A DNA stretch of 64,000 bases from F22 sp963675625 (GTDB taxonomy: Bacteria; Bacteroidota; Bacteroidia; Bacteroidales; Bacteroidaceae): positions 2,046,001 through 2,110,000 of the forward strand of contig OY776497.1 of NCBI GenBank assembly GCA_963675625.1, read 5' to 3'. Numbering within the stretch: position 1 is the first letter of the stretch; each line of letters starts with the position of its first letter. The notes under the pieces were generated by a model. It was not told where the DNA came from, ran no database searches, and saw only the letters and a program-made list of their open reading frames with translations. Shown piece after piece: positions 48,497 through 57,937 of the stretch. Made by a program: the position numbers and the translations under genes.

Positions 48497-50431
48497 ATGA
48501 AAACAAATTATATATCTTATTTATTAGCTTTACTGGTTGTGTCGATTTTATCGGCATGTACCCCAGAGTCATATTCTACAAGTGTTCCTGATGTAAAAAG
48601 TGGAGAACTACTTGAGGGTATTTCATTTGAGATAACTCACGATACGAGCAATCCTAATATTGTATATCTTACAAGTTTGATGGATGATAAGTATCAACCT
48701 TCATGGATTCATCCACAAGGGAACAGTCAAGCGAAGCAAGTGACTTTGAAGATCCCATTTGCTGGTACATATAGTGTCACTTTTGGTGTGCAAACGCGAG
48801 GTGGACTTGTATATGGAGAACCTGTTCAATTTACTGTAGATGACATGTGTTCTGATTTTATAAAAGATCCAATGTGGACTAAAGTGAGTGGTGGAGCAGG
48901 CCAATCAAAGACTTGGTATCTTGATTTGGATGCTGAGGGTGTGGCACGTTATGCACTTGGTCCAATTTACTTCTTTACAGCAGGATATAATTGGGATAAT
49001 TTGCATAGTTCATCTGGTGCTAACTATCTTGATTCAAGTGATTGGGATGCTGCAAAAGCTATTGTACCTAATTTGACAGATGGTAGTGCTACTTGGTATT
49101 GGACAGCCGATTGGGCTGGCAATTCATGGATGTGTGATGCTGCAGATTTTGGATCTATGACTTTTGATTTGATTGGCGGAGCACATGTTGCTGTTAATCA
49201 AGAAGCATATGGAATTGATAATTCAACAGGAACTTATATGTTGAATACTGAAAACCATACACTACAATTCACGAATGCTTTACCTGTTCACGATACAAAT
49301 CGTCACGATGATATGAAAGCAAATCTTGTTGGTGGCGTTTTCAATATCTTATATATAAGTGATGACTTTATGCAACTACTGGTTCCTGCTACTGGAACAT
49401 GTTATAATTATATTTCTGAAGAATATAGAAATAATTGGCAGCCAGAACCAGAAAAACCAACTTTGCCATATAGTGGAAATGCTAATGATGACTTGACAAC
49501 AACAACTACTGAAACAAAAAGTTGGAGCCTTCACATGGATGCTCCTTATAACTGGACTGATCTAAGTGGCAATGATGTCTATTCTTGGGATACGTCAGGC
49601 AGTGTACCTACGTTGAGTGGAGATAATCATCCATATGATATTGCTACATTCCAACAGATTAGTATGACGATGACTAAAGATGGTGATTCTAGTGGTACTT
49701 ACGTTGTTGTCAATGGTGATGGTGAAACTATAGAAGGAAGTTACACCATTGATGGTGAAAATTGGATTGATTTTGGACAACCAATTACTTGGGTCAATAA
49801 TCTTGATAATCAGTTGACTATTGCAACTCAAGAGAATAAAATGCGCGTTATCAAAGTGCAAAAAGAAGCTGGTGCAGTTAAAATAATGACTTTAGGTTGT
49901 ATTGATCCTTCGAATGAAGAACAATATCAAACAATTAGTTTCGCATTGAAAGTCGAAGACGGTGATGAGCAACCAAAAGGAACAGAATTTGAAGTTGATA
50001 ATTCTAAGGTACTGGTAGGAAAACTTGAGCTAGAAAAAAATAATATTCGTATCGAAATATACAATGAATATGGAGATGGAACCACTAAAGATGATCCGGG
50101 TATAGATAACTCTAAATTGACTTTTGATAGTATGGAGGTTACTTTCACAATTTCTGGACTTGAATTTACGGAAGGGGCAGCTGGAAGTTATCCATGTGGT
50201 TTATCATTCGCAAGTGTTGGTTGGGCTGTCAGTTATTGGGCTTCTGCAGATGAGCCTACGGCCAATGATACGACTGTCACAGGAGATGGTACATACACTG
50301 TTAAGATGGATGCGTCATCTACTGTTACAGGTGGTGCACTAGTATTCTGTATAGATATTATGAATATAGCAGACGACGTTGAAAATCTAGAAGGTGTCAC
50401 GGCAACTGTAGATAGTATAACATTATATTGA
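48497..50431 (+). CDS. Surface glycan-binding lipoprotein (SGBP-B-like)
   Basis: 644 residues from the ATG at 48497; the frame also allows 48476, which would overlap susD by seven bases and bury the lipobox. Cys21 is the lipid site (ILSAC). A PKD/Ig-like domain about 30-110 is followed by two related beta domains, each beginning with a Trp-x-Leu strand (SKTWYLDLD near 140, TKSWSLHMD near 345), then a C-terminal beta domain about 495-644. There is no enzyme motif. The place after susD and before the surface endo-enzyme is that of the second surface glycan-binding protein of xyloglucan-type loci. Ligand binding is inferred, since such proteins have little sequence conservation. Confidence 0.75.
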   Translation: MKTNYISYLLALLVVSILSACTPESYSTSVPDVKSGELLEGISFEITHDTSNPNIVYLTSLMDDKYQPSWIHPQGNSQAKQVTLKIPFAGTYSVTFGVQTRGGLVYGEPVQFTVDDMCSDFIKDPMWTKVSGGAGQSKTWYLDLDAEGVARYALGPIYFFTAGYNWDNLHSSSGANYLDSSDWDAAKAIVPNLTDGSATWYWTADWAGNSWMCDAADFGSMTFDLIGGAHVAVNQEAYGIDNSTGTYMLNTENHTLQFTNALPVHDTNRHDDMKANLVGGVFNILYISDDFMQLLVPATGTCYNYISEEYRNNWQPEPEKPTLPYSGNANDDLTTTTTETKSWSLHMDAPYNWTDLSGNDVYSWDTSGSVPTLSGDNHPYDIATFQQISMTMTKDGDSSGTYVVVNGDGETIEGSYTIDGENWIDFGQPITWVNNLDNQLTIATQENKMRVIKVQKEAGAVKIMTLGCIDPSNEEQYQTISFALKVEDGDEQPKGTEFEVDNSKVLVGKLELEKNNIRIEIYNEYGDGTTKDDPGIDNSKLTFDSMEVTFTISGLEFTEGAAGSYPCGLSFASVGWAVSYWASADEPTANDTTVTGDGTYTVKMDASSTVTGGALVFCIDIMNIADDVENLEGVTATVDSITLY

Positions 50432-50445
50432 TTTTATAGAAAATA

Positions 50446-52152
50446 ATGAGAAGAATTTCATTTACAATACACCTTTTGTGTATACTTTTTACTATCGTCG
50501 CTTGTAGTAGTAGCGACGATAGTACTACCCCTGAACTAATTGTTACAGAAACAAATTTGGACTTTGCTAATCAGGGAGGAGAATTGACATTTAATATGAA
50601 AAGTACTGTAGACTGGACTATAGAAAGCAGTGCTGATTGGTGTCATGTCAGTGAAGCTAGTGGTAAAGCAGTTATTCAAAAAGTAACGGTAAGTGCTGAT
50701 GAGAATACAGATGTAGCACCTCGTACTTGTACTTTAGTTGTTCAAGCTGGTGACTTGTCAAAGACTATCCAAATTAAGCAGCAGGCGGCTTACTCTTTAA
50801 CAGTTGCGACAGCAAGTTATGATGGAGCAGCTTTAGGAGAAGGGCTTTCTGTACAAGTCAATAGTGCTACAGAATATACTGTAAGTAGTGATGTTGACTG
50901 GATTGAAGTAGACAGCAGTGTTGCTCATACCGGAAATACATTTGCTGCAGAAATTGCAAGAAATCCATTCTTGGAATCACGTGAAGGGCATATAGAGATT
51001 AAAGCTGGCCCACTTACTCAAACAGTTACGGTTGTACAAGATGGAAATACAGGTTCTGATGCTGTACAACAAAATATGCGCATTGCTACAGAAATTGCTG
51101 CGCAAATGAAATTAGGATGGAATATTGGAAACACTCTTGAAGCGTATAACAATGATACACCTAGTGAAACAGCATGGGGAAATCCTAAAGTTACACAACA
51201 GCTTATTTCAGCAGTAAAATCTGCAGGATTTAATTCTGTACGTATACCATGTGCTTGGAATGGCTATATCGTTGACCAAAATACTTATCGTATCTCAGAA
51301 AGTTGGTTAGCACGAGTAAAAGAAGTGGTCGACTATTGTATCTCTGAAGATATGTATGTCATGATCAATATTCACTGGGATGGTGGCTGGTTAGAAAATC
51401 ATGTTGCTTATGATACACAAGAGGAGATCCTGAAGAAAGAAGCTGCTATATGGAACCAAATCGCTATTTATTTTAGGGATTACAATGACCATTTACTTTT
51501 TGCGGGAAATAATGAAGTTCATGATGGCTATGGAACACCAACAGATGAAAATCTGGCAGTGCAAGCTAGTTACAATCAAACTTTTGTAGATGCAGTTAGA
51601 GCTACTAAAGGAAATAACTTAGAACGATGCCTTATTGTACAATCATACAATACAAATGTTGATTTAGCTGTTCAGCATTTGACTATGCCAAATGATGTTG
51701 CAGCCAATCGTTTGATGGCAGAAGTACATTACTACGATCCATGGGATTTTTGTGGAGATAGTCCTACAATAAAATACTGGGGAACTAAATATGCATCTTA
51801 TGGCACTCTATCTTCTTATGGACAAGAGGATTATCTAGCACAAAAGATGGCCAGTTTGAGAACGGCCTTTGTTGACAAAGGTATCCCTGTTATTCTAGGA
51901 GAGTTTAATGCCTTTTTGCAAACTAATTTGACTGGTGAAGAAAAAACAAAACATGAAACTTGTCGAAATTATTATTTGCAAACAGTTGTTTCAGAAGCGA
52001 ATAAAAATGGTGTTATACCATTTTACTGGGATGCTGGTGGCAAAGGAAGTGCATTATTTAATCGTAGTACAGGAGCTATTTATGACGAAGCTGGTCAAGC
52101 TGCTATTGATGCAATGATCACTGGACTTTCTGAAAATATGCAACCAGATTAA
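50446..52152 (+). CDS. Surface endo-beta-1,4-glucanase/xyloglucanase, BACON-BACON-GH5 (subfamily 4-like)
   Basis: 568 residues. Lipobox Cys20 followed by SSSDDS, an acidic surface-export signal. Two BACON-type beta domains at about 28-112 (DWTIESSADWCHV) and 113-203 (DVDWIEVDSS) space the enzyme from the membrane. A GH5 barrel at about 210-568 starts LGWNIGNTLEA; catalytic residues are acid/base Glu357 (NNEVHDG) and nucleophile Glu486 (ILGEFNAF). Architecture and context match the endo-xyloglucanase at the surface of the characterised Bacteroides ovatus locus. It cuts the polymer for import. Mixed-linkage glucan or other beta-glucan activity is possible if read alone. Confidence 0.88.
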   Translation: MRRISFTIHLLCILFTIVACSSSDDSTTPELIVTETNLDFANQGGELTFNMKSTVDWTIESSADWCHVSEASGKAVIQKVTVSADENTDVAPRTCTLVVQAGDLSKTIQIKQQAAYSLTVATASYDGAALGEGLSVQVNSATEYTVSSDVDWIEVDSSVAHTGNTFAAEIARNPFLESREGHIEIKAGPLTQTVTVVQDGNTGSDAVQQNMRIATEIAAQMKLGWNIGNTLEAYNNDTPSETAWGNPKVTQQLISAVKSAGFNSVRIPCAWNGYIVDQNTYRISESWLARVKEVVDYCISEDMYVMINIHWDGGWLENHVAYDTQEEILKKEAAIWNQIAIYFRDYNDHLLFAGNNEVHDGYGTPTDENLAVQASYNQTFVDAVRATKGNNLERCLIVQSYNTNVDLAVQHLTMPNDVAANRLMAEVHYYDPWDFCGDSPTIKYWGTKYASYGTLSSYGQEDYLAQKMASLRTAFVDKGIPVILGEFNAFLQTNLTGEEKTKHETCRNYYLQTVVSEANKNGVIPFYWDAGGKGSALFNRSTGAIYDEAGQAAIDAMITGLSENMQPD

Positions 52153-52159
52153 TATCCAC

Positions 52160-54607
52160 ATGAAGCATATAAAACAATGTAAATTAATGTGCATGACTTG
52201 TCTGACCATTTTGGTCGGACAAGTCTTTTTCCTTGCTAGTTGCACAAATAAAAAGAAACAGGTTGATTTTGCTGATTCTGTTATCTATATGGAGCAACCT
52301 GCACAAGCTTGGGTAGAATGTTTCCCACTAGGAAATGGTAGAATAGGGATGATGCCAAATGGTGGGGTTGTTCATGAGACAATCACTTTAAATGAACAAT
52401 CGCTATGGTCTGGATCCATTCAAAATGCAGATAATCCTTCCGCATATGTTCATCTGGACTCTATTCGTCATCTGATATTTAAAAATCATCAAAAGGAAGC
52501 AGAACAGTTGATGAATCGTACATTTGTCTGTGGTGGACAAGGGAGTGCTTATGGAGGTGGACATAATGCACCTTATGGATCGTATCAAATGTTTGCCAAT
52601 GTACACATTGAGTTCCCAACACTTGCAAAGAAGAAAGTGCATTCCTATAGAAGGAGTTTAAATATGACTCAAGGTGAAGTTGTGACAAGTTTTGAAACAA
52701 GTGATGCATCTTTTCAGCGTACATACTATACTTCTTGTGTTGATGATATTGGTATTGCTCATTACACGAAGAAGAGTCAATCAGGTAAAGATACACTTGC
52801 TTTTGTTCTACGACTTACTCGTCCAGAAAGAAAGCATATACAAGTTAGTGGCAATCACTTAATAATTTCAGGTGCTTTAAACGATGGATACAACCACGAT
52901 GGGATGCATTATTTAGGCGAGGTTCTTGTGAGACTCCCTAATGGCGGGCATGTGTCTCAACTTGACTCAAATAGAATTGAGGTTCGAGCATTAAACGAGG
53001 CTTATGTGTTAGTGGGACTTCAAACGTCATATAAGACTCCCGTAAATGAGTTGCAGTCTAAGGTTGCAAACCAATTATCGCTTTCTGATACTTTATTATT
53101 ATCGTCAAAAAGTCGACATAATAAAGTGTTTTCAAGCAAAATGAATAGACTACATTTGCGATTTGATAATAATGAATTAACGAATTCAGATTGTGTTCAT
53201 CAACCATTAAACAAGCGTTTGCAAGCTTGCCAAAAGGATGAAGACCCCAATTTGATGGCTACATATCTTGACTTTGGGCGTTATTTGTTGTTGAGTTGTA
53301 GTAAACATGGCGGATTGCCTGCAAATTTGCAAGGATTATGGTGCGACGGGGTGCAAACACCTTGGAATGGAGACTACCATTTGAATATTAATTTGCAAAT
53401 GAACTATTGGGGCGTAGACCTTGCAAACTTAAGTGAGTCCCACGATCCATTTTTTGATTGGGTAGCTAGCCAAGTGCAATCAGGAGAGCATACCGCTCAG
53501 GTCTTTTATCATGCACGAGGATGGGTCACTCATGTACTAGGTAATTTGTGGCAGTTTACCGCACCAGGTGAACACCCTTCATGGGGAGCCTCTAATGCAT
53601 CTGCTGCTTGGCTTTGTGATCAATTATACCAACATTATTTATATACGCAAGACACGGAATATTTAAAGAAGTTGTACCCAATAATGCGTGGTGCATCTCT
53701 TTTCTTTACTGATGTCATGATAACCGATCCTAGAAATGGATATTTGGTCAATGTACCAAGTGTATCACCAGAGAATTCCTTTATCAAAGAAGATGGTTCA
53801 GAATGTTCTTTAGCAAGTGGTACGACCATGGACAATCAAATTATTTCTGCATTGTTCCAAGATTTGTTGGATGCTGCTAAAATATTAAATAAGAATGATG
53901 ATGTGTTAGATAAGGTTGCTAAACAATTACAAAGAATTCGACCAACTGAAATTGGAGCAGATGGACGAATCATGGAATGGGCCTTCCCTTATCAAGAAAA
54001 AGATCTTCATCATCGTCATGTGTCTCACCTCTATGGATTGTACCCAGGACATTCTATTCAGATGGATAGTACTCCTCAGTTGGCCGAAGCAGCTCGAAAA
54101 ACTTTAGTGTGTCGTGGTGACGAGAGTACAGGGTGGTCTATGGCTTGGAAAATCAATTTTTGGAACCGTTTGCACGATGGAAATCATGCATATAAACTGC
54201 TGAAAGATTTATTGTTCCCACTTCCTGCAGATGGGCAACGTGGGGGCACATATCCTAATCTATTTTGTGCTCATCCTCCTTATCAAATAGATGGAAATCT
54301 TGGTGCAATTCCTGGTATTATTGGATTGTTTATTCAAAGTGAAGACCCTATATCCGAACAATTTGAGTCTACCTATCCAGCTTATTACTTAGATATATTG
54401 CCAGCTTGTCCTACTGCTTTACGTTCTGGAGAGTTATCTGGAGTAAAAGTACGTGGTGGAGCTATAGTAGATATCGTATGGAAAAATGGAGCGTGTCAGA
54501 AAATAACCCTTCATGCCTCTCAAAAGTATAGTACAATTATACGAGTAAACGGGAATAATATACCTGTTCATATGAATGAACAAACATCAAAAACAATAAG
54601 TTTATGA
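52160..54607 (+). CDS. GH95 alpha-1,2-L-fucosidase (lipoprotein)
   Basis: 815 residues. Lipobox Cys28 (FLASC). N-terminal beta-sandwich about 35-290 beginning WVECFPLGNGRIGMM; then an (alpha/alpha)6 barrel with the family catalytic set: Asn409 and Asn411 (HLNINLQMN), Glu538 (VSPENSF) and Asp711 (YQIDGNLG), matching the Asn/Asn/Glu/Asp arrangement known for GH95. It removes terminal alpha-1,2-fucose (some members take L-galactose) from galactosyl side chains by inversion. In this operon it would act on fucosylated xyloglucan, although host glycans are conceivable for the family. It begins seven bases after the GH5 stop and overlaps the esterase gene by four bases. Confidence 0.92.
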   Translation: MKHIKQCKLMCMTCLTILVGQVFFLASCTNKKKQVDFADSVIYMEQPAQAWVECFPLGNGRIGMMPNGGVVHETITLNEQSLWSGSIQNADNPSAYVHLDSIRHLIFKNHQKEAEQLMNRTFVCGGQGSAYGGGHNAPYGSYQMFANVHIEFPTLAKKKVHSYRRSLNMTQGEVVTSFETSDASFQRTYYTSCVDDIGIAHYTKKSQSGKDTLAFVLRLTRPERKHIQVSGNHLIISGALNDGYNHDGMHYLGEVLVRLPNGGHVSQLDSNRIEVRALNEAYVLVGLQTSYKTPVNELQSKVANQLSLSDTLLLSSKSRHNKVFSSKMNRLHLRFDNNELTNSDCVHQPLNKRLQACQKDEDPNLMATYLDFGRYLLLSCSKHGGLPANLQGLWCDGVQTPWNGDYHLNINLQMNYWGVDLANLSESHDPFFDWVASQVQSGEHTAQVFYHARGWVTHVLGNLWQFTAPGEHPSWGASNASAAWLCDQLYQHYLYTQDTEYLKKLYPIMRGASLFFTDVMITDPRNGYLVNVPSVSPENSFIKEDGSECSLASGTTMDNQIISALFQDLLDAAKILNKNDDVLDKVAKQLQRIRPTEIGADGRIMEWAFPYQEKDLHHRHVSHLYGLYPGHSIQMDSTPQLAEAARKTLVCRGDESTGWSMAWKINFWNRLHDGNHAYKLLKDLLFPLPADGQRGGTYPNLFCAHPPYQIDGNLGAIPGIIGLFIQSEDPISEQFESTYPAYYLDILPACPTALRSGELSGVKVRGGAIVDIVWKNGACQKITLHASQKYSTIIRVNGNNIPVHMNEQTSKTISL

Positions 54608-56622
54608 AACATTTAATATGTGGATTGCTTCTAGCACTTACTTTTTTTAGTTGTCAAAGTAAGAAAGAAACTACTTTCGCAGTCAATCCTTTATTTACAG
54701 ATCATATGGTACTCCAAAGAGGAGAACCTTGCAAAGTATATGGAACTGCTCCGTCTGGAACAGAAGTTACAGTCAAATATCTTGATTCGTCCGTGTCTTG
54801 TATAACCGATGAATCTGGACGTTGGATTGCTGCATTAGGTACATTTCAAGCAACAAACAAATCTAATGACCTAACAATAACAACAAAGAGTCAAACGATT
54901 CGTCTAGCTGATGTTGTGGTTGGTGATGTGTGGTTGTGCAGTGGTCAGTCAAATATGCAGATGAATTTGGGATGTACTTGGGCAAAAGTCAATAATAGTG
55001 AGGCTGAAGTTCAAGCGGCTAATTATCCTGATATTCGTTTGTTCTCTGTTGAGCCTACAGTTGCAGCCCATCCTCTTGAAAATGTACGTGTGAAACATGC
55101 CTGGATGCGTTGTACGCCCGAGGTCGCTGCTGATTTTTCTGCAGTGGGCTACTTCTTCGGCCGCAAGGTATATAAAGAGCTTAATGTACCCATCGGGCTT
55201 ATTCAGTCTGTTTGGGGTGGTACAATTGCTGAAGCATGGACTAGCGTGCAAGGGTTCCCAAAAGGTTCAAAAGCCTATGGAGCTGCTCGTATAATAGAAG
55301 CAATGCCCACAGCTGAACCAAGTGATAGCACAGCATACAAAGCTGTTTGTCGTGAACAATTGATTGCTCATAACAAAGAAAAAGCTATTCTAGATCAAGG
55401 TATAGCAGGCAATGACACTTTGTTTGCGTCGGTTCAATACGATGCGAAAGATTGGCTTCCAGTCAATGTACCTTTCTATATTGAAAATACGCCCTTAGGC
55501 AATATGAATGGTTGTGTGTGGGCACGTAAACACTTCCAAATTGATAAAGAAAAGACCTCCTTACCTTCAACATTGCACATCGGTCCAGTAGATGATATTG
55601 ATGAAACATGGATCAATGGTGTAAAAGTTGGGGAAAACAATGGTTGGGATGTACATCGCGTGTATGCTATCCCATCTAATTTGTTGCATGCAGGAGATAA
55701 TGTGATTTCCGTACGTATACAAGATATATGGTGTGGTGGAGGTATTGGTGGGAAAGCTACCAACCAATATATAGCGTTTGATGATGGTAGTCGTGTTGAT
55801 ATACAGTCAGACTGGCGTATTCACTTAGGCTACAACAATCAAGAACTCAATACAATCTATTTAAGAGAGGACCAGCCTAATTTCCCGACATTTTTGTATA
55901 ATGGTATGATTTCCCCATTGCTGAATTTTACAATTAAGGGAGCTATCTGGTACCAAGGGGAGAGCAATGATTTATATGCATACCATTATCGTAAGGATTT
56001 TCGTCGATTAATCAATGATTGGAGAGCACATTGGAAAAAGCCAGAACTTCCATTTTTATTTGTACAGTTGGCTAATTTTCATGCACAAGACAACACTCCG
56101 TCTCCTTCACTTTGGGCTGAATTAAGAGAATCACAAGCCAGCGTATTAGACTTGCCATCTGTATATATGGCAACTGCTATAGATTTGGGCGACGCCAATA
56201 ATATACATCCTAGTCACAAACAAGAAGTAGGTGACAGATTGGCTCATTTAGCTTTTGGAGGAGTGTACAAAATTGCTGACTTACCACAATACCCAATGAT
56301 ACAAGAAGTGAAGATGGTCAGAAATAAGGCGTATGTAACTCTTAATTTGCCTATCAATGAGGTTGAAATAAAGCAGTTATCAGGCAACAAAGGATTTGCA
56401 GTAGCTGGTACAGATCAAAAATTTGTGTGGACTAAAGTTCAACGCACTAAGAATAGTCTAGTATTAGTTGCCCCTAAGGGCATGAACATTGCTTCAGTAC
56501 GTTATGCGTGGAGTGATAATCCTAGTCTGAGCGTTTTCTCTAAGAATGGATTACCTCTTCTTCCTTATAGAACAGATGCTTGGGAGGTTTCAAGTCAACA
56601 TACACATGCTGAATACGAATAG
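54604..56622 (+). CDS. SGNH carbohydrate O-acetylesterase, CE20-like (sialate O-acetylesterase family)
   Basis: 672 residues. Lipobox Cys17 (FFSC). An Ig-like N-terminal domain (FTDHMVLQRGEP) and an SGNH hydrolase domain split by an inserted jelly roll. Nucleophile Ser116 lies in LCSGQSNMQ; block V gives Asp530 and His535 (GDANNIHPSHK). The insert (about 275-400, WARKHFQIDKE, WINGVKVGENNGW) resembles a GH2 sugar-binding domain, the layout described for CE20 xyloglucan acetylesterases. Databases will often label it sialate O-acetylesterase. With GH95 it probably strips acetyl and fucose from xyloglucan side chains so that GH2 can act. It is the last gene of the operon, coupled to GH95 by ATGA. 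Confidence 0.85.
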   Translation: MKHLICGLLLALTFFSCQSKKETTFAVNPLFTDHMVLQRGEPCKVYGTAPSGTEVTVKYLDSSVSCITDESGRWIAALGTFQATNKSNDLTITTKSQTIRLADVVVGDVWLCSGQSNMQMNLGCTWAKVNNSEAEVQAANYPDIRLFSVEPTVAAHPLENVRVKHAWMRCTPEVAADFSAVGYFFGRKVYKELNVPIGLIQSVWGGTIAEAWTSVQGFPKGSKAYGAARIIEAMPTAEPSDSTAYKAVCREQLIAHNKEKAILDQGIAGNDTLFASVQYDAKDWLPVNVPFYIENTPLGNMNGCVWARKHFQIDKEKTSLPSTLHIGPVDDIDETWINGVKVGENNGWDVHRVYAIPSNLLHAGDNVISVRIQDIWCGGGIGGKATNQYIAFDDGSRVDIQSDWRIHLGYNNQELNTIYLREDQPNFPTFLYNGMISPLLNFTIKGAIWYQGESNDLYAYHYRKDFRRLINDWRAHWKKPELPFLFVQLANFHAQDNTPSPSLWAELRESQASVLDLPSVYMATAIDLGDANNIHPSHKQEVGDRLAHLAFGGVYKIADLPQYPMIQEVKMVRNKAYVTLNLPINEVEIKQLSGNKGFAVAGTDQKFVWTKVQRTKNSLVLVAPKGMNIASVRYAWSDNPSLSVFSKNGLPLLPYRTDAWEVSSQHTHAEYE

Positions 56623-56656
56623 TTTTTTAGCTAAAACGTCTTGGCACGTAGGGCGA

Positions 56657-57904
56657 CTACTGTTGTGACATATAGAAATCTGTTACAAGCTTATTCAGTT
56701 CACTGTTGTAAGTATAGATTTCTTGGGCACTCGGATTTTCTTTTTCCCATTTAGTCTTATGTGCATAAGCTGATTTAAATAGTTGATCTTCAAATTTTTC
56801 AATACGCTGAAGATAGCCTGTCTTCTCTTGATTGACTAGGCGAGAGATACACATATATTTATAACCAGCACTTCTTTCAATTGGATATATCTTTTTCTTC
56901 CATTGATAAGCCCAATTATTGAGTGCGACGAAGCTGTGATATTTACTCTCTTTCTTATACTCAGCTGTAACAATTTTAGGTAGTTGTTTCCCTCCTCTTA
57001 CCCACAGAGGAATGGTTACACAGGTTTGTGGAAAGCCGACTTGAGTCCAGACTATGCTCATGTCGGCTTCCATTTTTTTTGTTACGCCTTGTACCAGTAC
57101 TTGAGATGCGGTCTCGTACCTACAGATAAAATCGCCTGTGTTTATAAAGGATTCACTGCTAGCTGGAACTTGATTATATTCCTTGTAGTAGTCCTTTTTA
57201 AGGATTGCATGACTCAGACTACGTCCAAATCTTTGCATGAAGGTTTGGGGAGTTAGCTGATGCATTGCATCGGCTTGCATGAACAAGTCTTGAGCCGTTT
57301 GAAACCGAATAAAGCCATATCCAATATCTTTTTTGCCAGTGAAAGAAAAATTTGTGCGTAGAATATATCCGTTGGGTGCAAGCAATGGATCATTGGCATC
57401 TACTTTAGTAAACGTTTCATTATTTACTTCATAGAAAGCTGCCCCTCCTTCTCCGTCAATAACTCCAAAATGAGCGGCCATTCCCATTGGACGTGGCTCT
57501 TTGCGAAGCATTTTCTCAAAGTCTTTGAGTGTTTTACAACTGGCTAGTGCTCTATGCATAAAATATCCTTCTTGGTCTTTTTTGTCTATTTTCTTTTCTA
57601 GATTGACATTGAAACTAGCGCTATTCATAATAGCAAAGCCAACTTCATTGCTCCCAGCCCAGATTTGTTGTCCAAGGGTATCCTTTGTGTTGGTTAGACC
57701 TATGAATGCATAACGTCCATCTTGAAGATAAATCATCTTATTGTCATATGCGCTTGTGTCGCGTACTTTCCAAAGGAGTGGACGTCCATCAGCTGTGTAG
57801 CGTCCAGATACGATAGCTGTGGTACAGGCTTTTGTGTTGCTGCTTACACTGGTATATGCTATCAATAAGCACAAAAAGAGAAGAGATAAAGGGGAATATT
57901 TCAT
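56657..57904 (-). CDS. Exported Ntn-hydrolase (C45/choloylglycine-hydrolase-like)
   Basis: 415 residues. A signal peptide (about 1-26) ends just before CTTAIVSGRYTADGRPLLWKVRD, the motif of N-terminal-nucleophile hydrolases that use a freshly exposed Cys to cleave linear amides or transfer acyl groups. Here signal-peptide removal after SNTKA would itself free Cys27, so no separate propeptide is needed. Further family features are NEVGFAIMNSASFN and the FGVIDGEGGAAFYEVNN region. The substrate is not clear; bile-salt, acyl-amino-acid or acyl-lactone hydrolysis are options. It converges with the xyloglucan operon and is not part of it. Its own -7 box lies upstream, and a striking palindrome about 115 bases before the start may be its operator. 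Confidence 0.8.
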   Translation of the reverse strand: MKYSPLSLLFLCLLIAYTSVSSNTKACTTAIVSGRYTADGRPLLWKVRDTSAYDNKMIYLQDGRYAFIGLTNTKDTLGQQIWAGSNEVGFAIMNSASFNVNLEKKIDKKDQEGYFMHRALASCKTLKDFEKMLRKEPRPMGMAAHFGVIDGEGGAAFYEVNNETFTKVDANDPLLAPNGYILRTNFSFTGKKDIGYGFIRFQTAQDLFMQADAMHQLTPQTFMQRFGRSLSHAILKKDYYKEYNQVPASSESFINTGDFICRYETASQVLVQGVTKKMEADMSIVWTQVGFPQTCVTIPLWVRGGKQLPKIVTAEYKKESKYHSFVALNNWAYQWKKKIYPIERSAGYKYMCISRLVNQEKTGYLQRIEKFEDQLFKSAYAHKTKWEKENPSAQEIYTYNSELNKLVTDFYMSQQ

Positions 57905-57929
57905 GATTGTCTATATGTATTGTTTCGGA

Positions 57930-57937
57930 CAAAGATA
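57930..57937 (-). promoter_or_regulatory. -7 box of the Ntn-hydrolase gene
   Basis: TATCTTTG on the minus strand matches exactly, 25 bases before the ATG at 57904. Directly upstream, GTTCG-5-CGAAC (57943-57957) forms a small inverted repeat next to the -33 position. Confidence 0.55.

Noticed and set aside
54604..56622. Sialic acid catabolism role for the terminal esterase
   Set aside because: No sialidase, sialic acid transporter or lyase is in the operon, while all neighbours fit xyloglucan; the split SGNH with jelly-roll insert fits CE20 better.
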